This document shows, piece by piece, positions 63,627 through 64,000 of a stretch of DNA of 64,000 nt. The position numbers and the translations under genes are program-made. Numbering within the stretch: position 1 is the first letter of the stretch; the number at the start of each line of letters is the position of its first letter. The stretch spans positions 372,001-436,000 of the forward strand of contig AP024674.1 in NCBI GenBank assembly GCA_025998755.1, given 5' to 3'. A model generated the notes under the pieces. The model was not told the DNA's origin, did no database searches, and worked only from the letters and a program-made list of their open reading frames with translations. The stretch comes from Armatimonadota bacterium (GTDB lineage: Bacteria > Armatimonadota > UBA5829 > DSUL01).

Positions 63627-64000
63627 TTGGATCATAGGAGCATCATTGCAGCACTCCTGGCGCTCCTGCTTGCCGCAGGATGTGGCGTGCGCTCATTCTC
63701 CCGCAAAGATGTAGTCCCCCCGGCGCCGCCTCCCGCCGCTTCGGCGGAGCAGAGCCTGGCCGAAATCACCGTCCGCGGAGCGGGGCTTCGCCTGAAAGCT
63801 CCGTCCGGATGGGCGTTTGCCAAGCAGCCCGAATACGTGCAGGCTCAGTGCCGCCCGCGCGGCTCCGAGGCAGACCTCCCCGTGATTCTCGTGCAGGCGG
63901 ATTCAGTGAAGACCGATCTCACTCTGCGCGCCATTGTGTCCGGATTTACCCGCCAGATTCCGCGTGCGCTGGAGAATCCCGTCGTCACGCGCGATGAAGA
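63627..64000 (+). CDS. Partial lipoprotein, cut by the right edge
   Basis: A frame starting at TTG 63627 (no ATG is available) gives a signal peptide with a good lipobox (LLALLLAAGC, Cys at residue 18 or 19) and runs off the window. The mature part contains VRGAGLRLKAPSGWAFAKQP, similar in style to the lipoprotein at 191-856 (HPANWTV). The two may be members of one family. The function is unknown. A GGGAG lies 18-22 bp upstream, too far for a strong site, so the start is tentative. Confidence 0.55.
   Translation, partial: MDHRSIIAALLALLLAAGCGVRSFSRKDVVPPAPPPAASAEQSLAEITVRGAGLRLKAPSGWAFAKQPEYVQAQCRPRGSEADLPVILVQADSVKTDLTLRAIVSGFTRQIPRALENPVVTRDE

Noticed and set aside
1-64000. CRISPR array
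   Set aside because: No run of regularly spaced direct repeats was seen anywhere in the window, and no cas gene is present.

Overview
The window is a GC-rich bacterial chromosome segment. A PEP-CTERM/exosortase/EpsI system, a two-component flagellar stator, a GH38 mannosidase and tightly packed housekeeping genes fit a diderm, heterotrophic, exopolysaccharide-producing bacterium. The style of the PEP-CTERM tail and the gene mix suggest Armatimonadota, but this is an inference and was not tested against any database.

Layout. (1) 1-6345: two exported proteins of unknown role on the minus strand, then a compact plus-strand housekeeping run: radA, a Nudix hydrolase, nadC, birA and gpmA. (2) 6478-23391: a tRNA-Asn(GUU) gene with a good promoter, followed by a defence island. 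The island carries an excisionase-like HTH gene and a type 3 BREX phage-exclusion locus in the order brxF, brxC, pglX, DUF3644, brxHII, HhH-GPD Fe-S gene, pglZ, brxA. A pyrimidine-dimer-glycosylase-like gene and a DUF4236/TPR gene follow. A 12-bp copy of the tRNA 3' end lies at the far end next to a terminator, so the island may have entered at tRNA-Asn; no integrase is present. Three island genes are broken: pglX by three frameshifts, the HhH-GPD gene by an in-frame TAG, and the glycosylase-like gene by two frameshifts. (3) 23500-29800: intergenic repeat families, a beta-helix pectate-lyase-like protein, a GH38 alpha-mannosidase, a rhodanese and an M42 aminopeptidase.

(4) 29814-49622: an exopolysaccharide cluster. 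It has a Wza-like exporter, a Wzc-like copolymerase whose Walker A lysine is arginine, an initiating sugar phosphotransferase, exosortase plus EpsI, a uridine kinase, gmhA, four glycosyltransferases, an O-antigen-ligase-like polymerase, a GH51-like secreted glycosidase and a hexapeptide acyltransferase. At its end is a minus-strand trio: a small YIDPGTGS protein, a NoeA-like methyltransferase and a membrane sulfatase/phosphatase-superfamily protein whose catalytic half is AT-rich. (5) 49754-53117: a secreted phosphodiester glycosidase (NAGPA) and a PEP-CTERM protein, the only clear exosortase substrate in the window, with its own promoter and terminator. (6) 53131-60803: a phosphoribosyltransferase-fold protein, a PNPOx-like flavoprotein and a complete tripartite RND efflux operon that includes a DUF2892 gene. 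(7) 61106-64000: motA, motB, a thioredoxin-like protein, a small membrane protein and the start of a lipoprotein gene cut by the window edge.

How the parts work together. The EPS cluster would initiate, assemble, polymerise, decorate and export a surface polysaccharide, and the exosortase would sort PEP-CTERM proteins at the same envelope. The BREX-3 island would normally block phage replication, but with pglX split between its SAM-binding and catalytic motifs it is probably inactive or decaying in this genome, unless the indels are sequencing errors.
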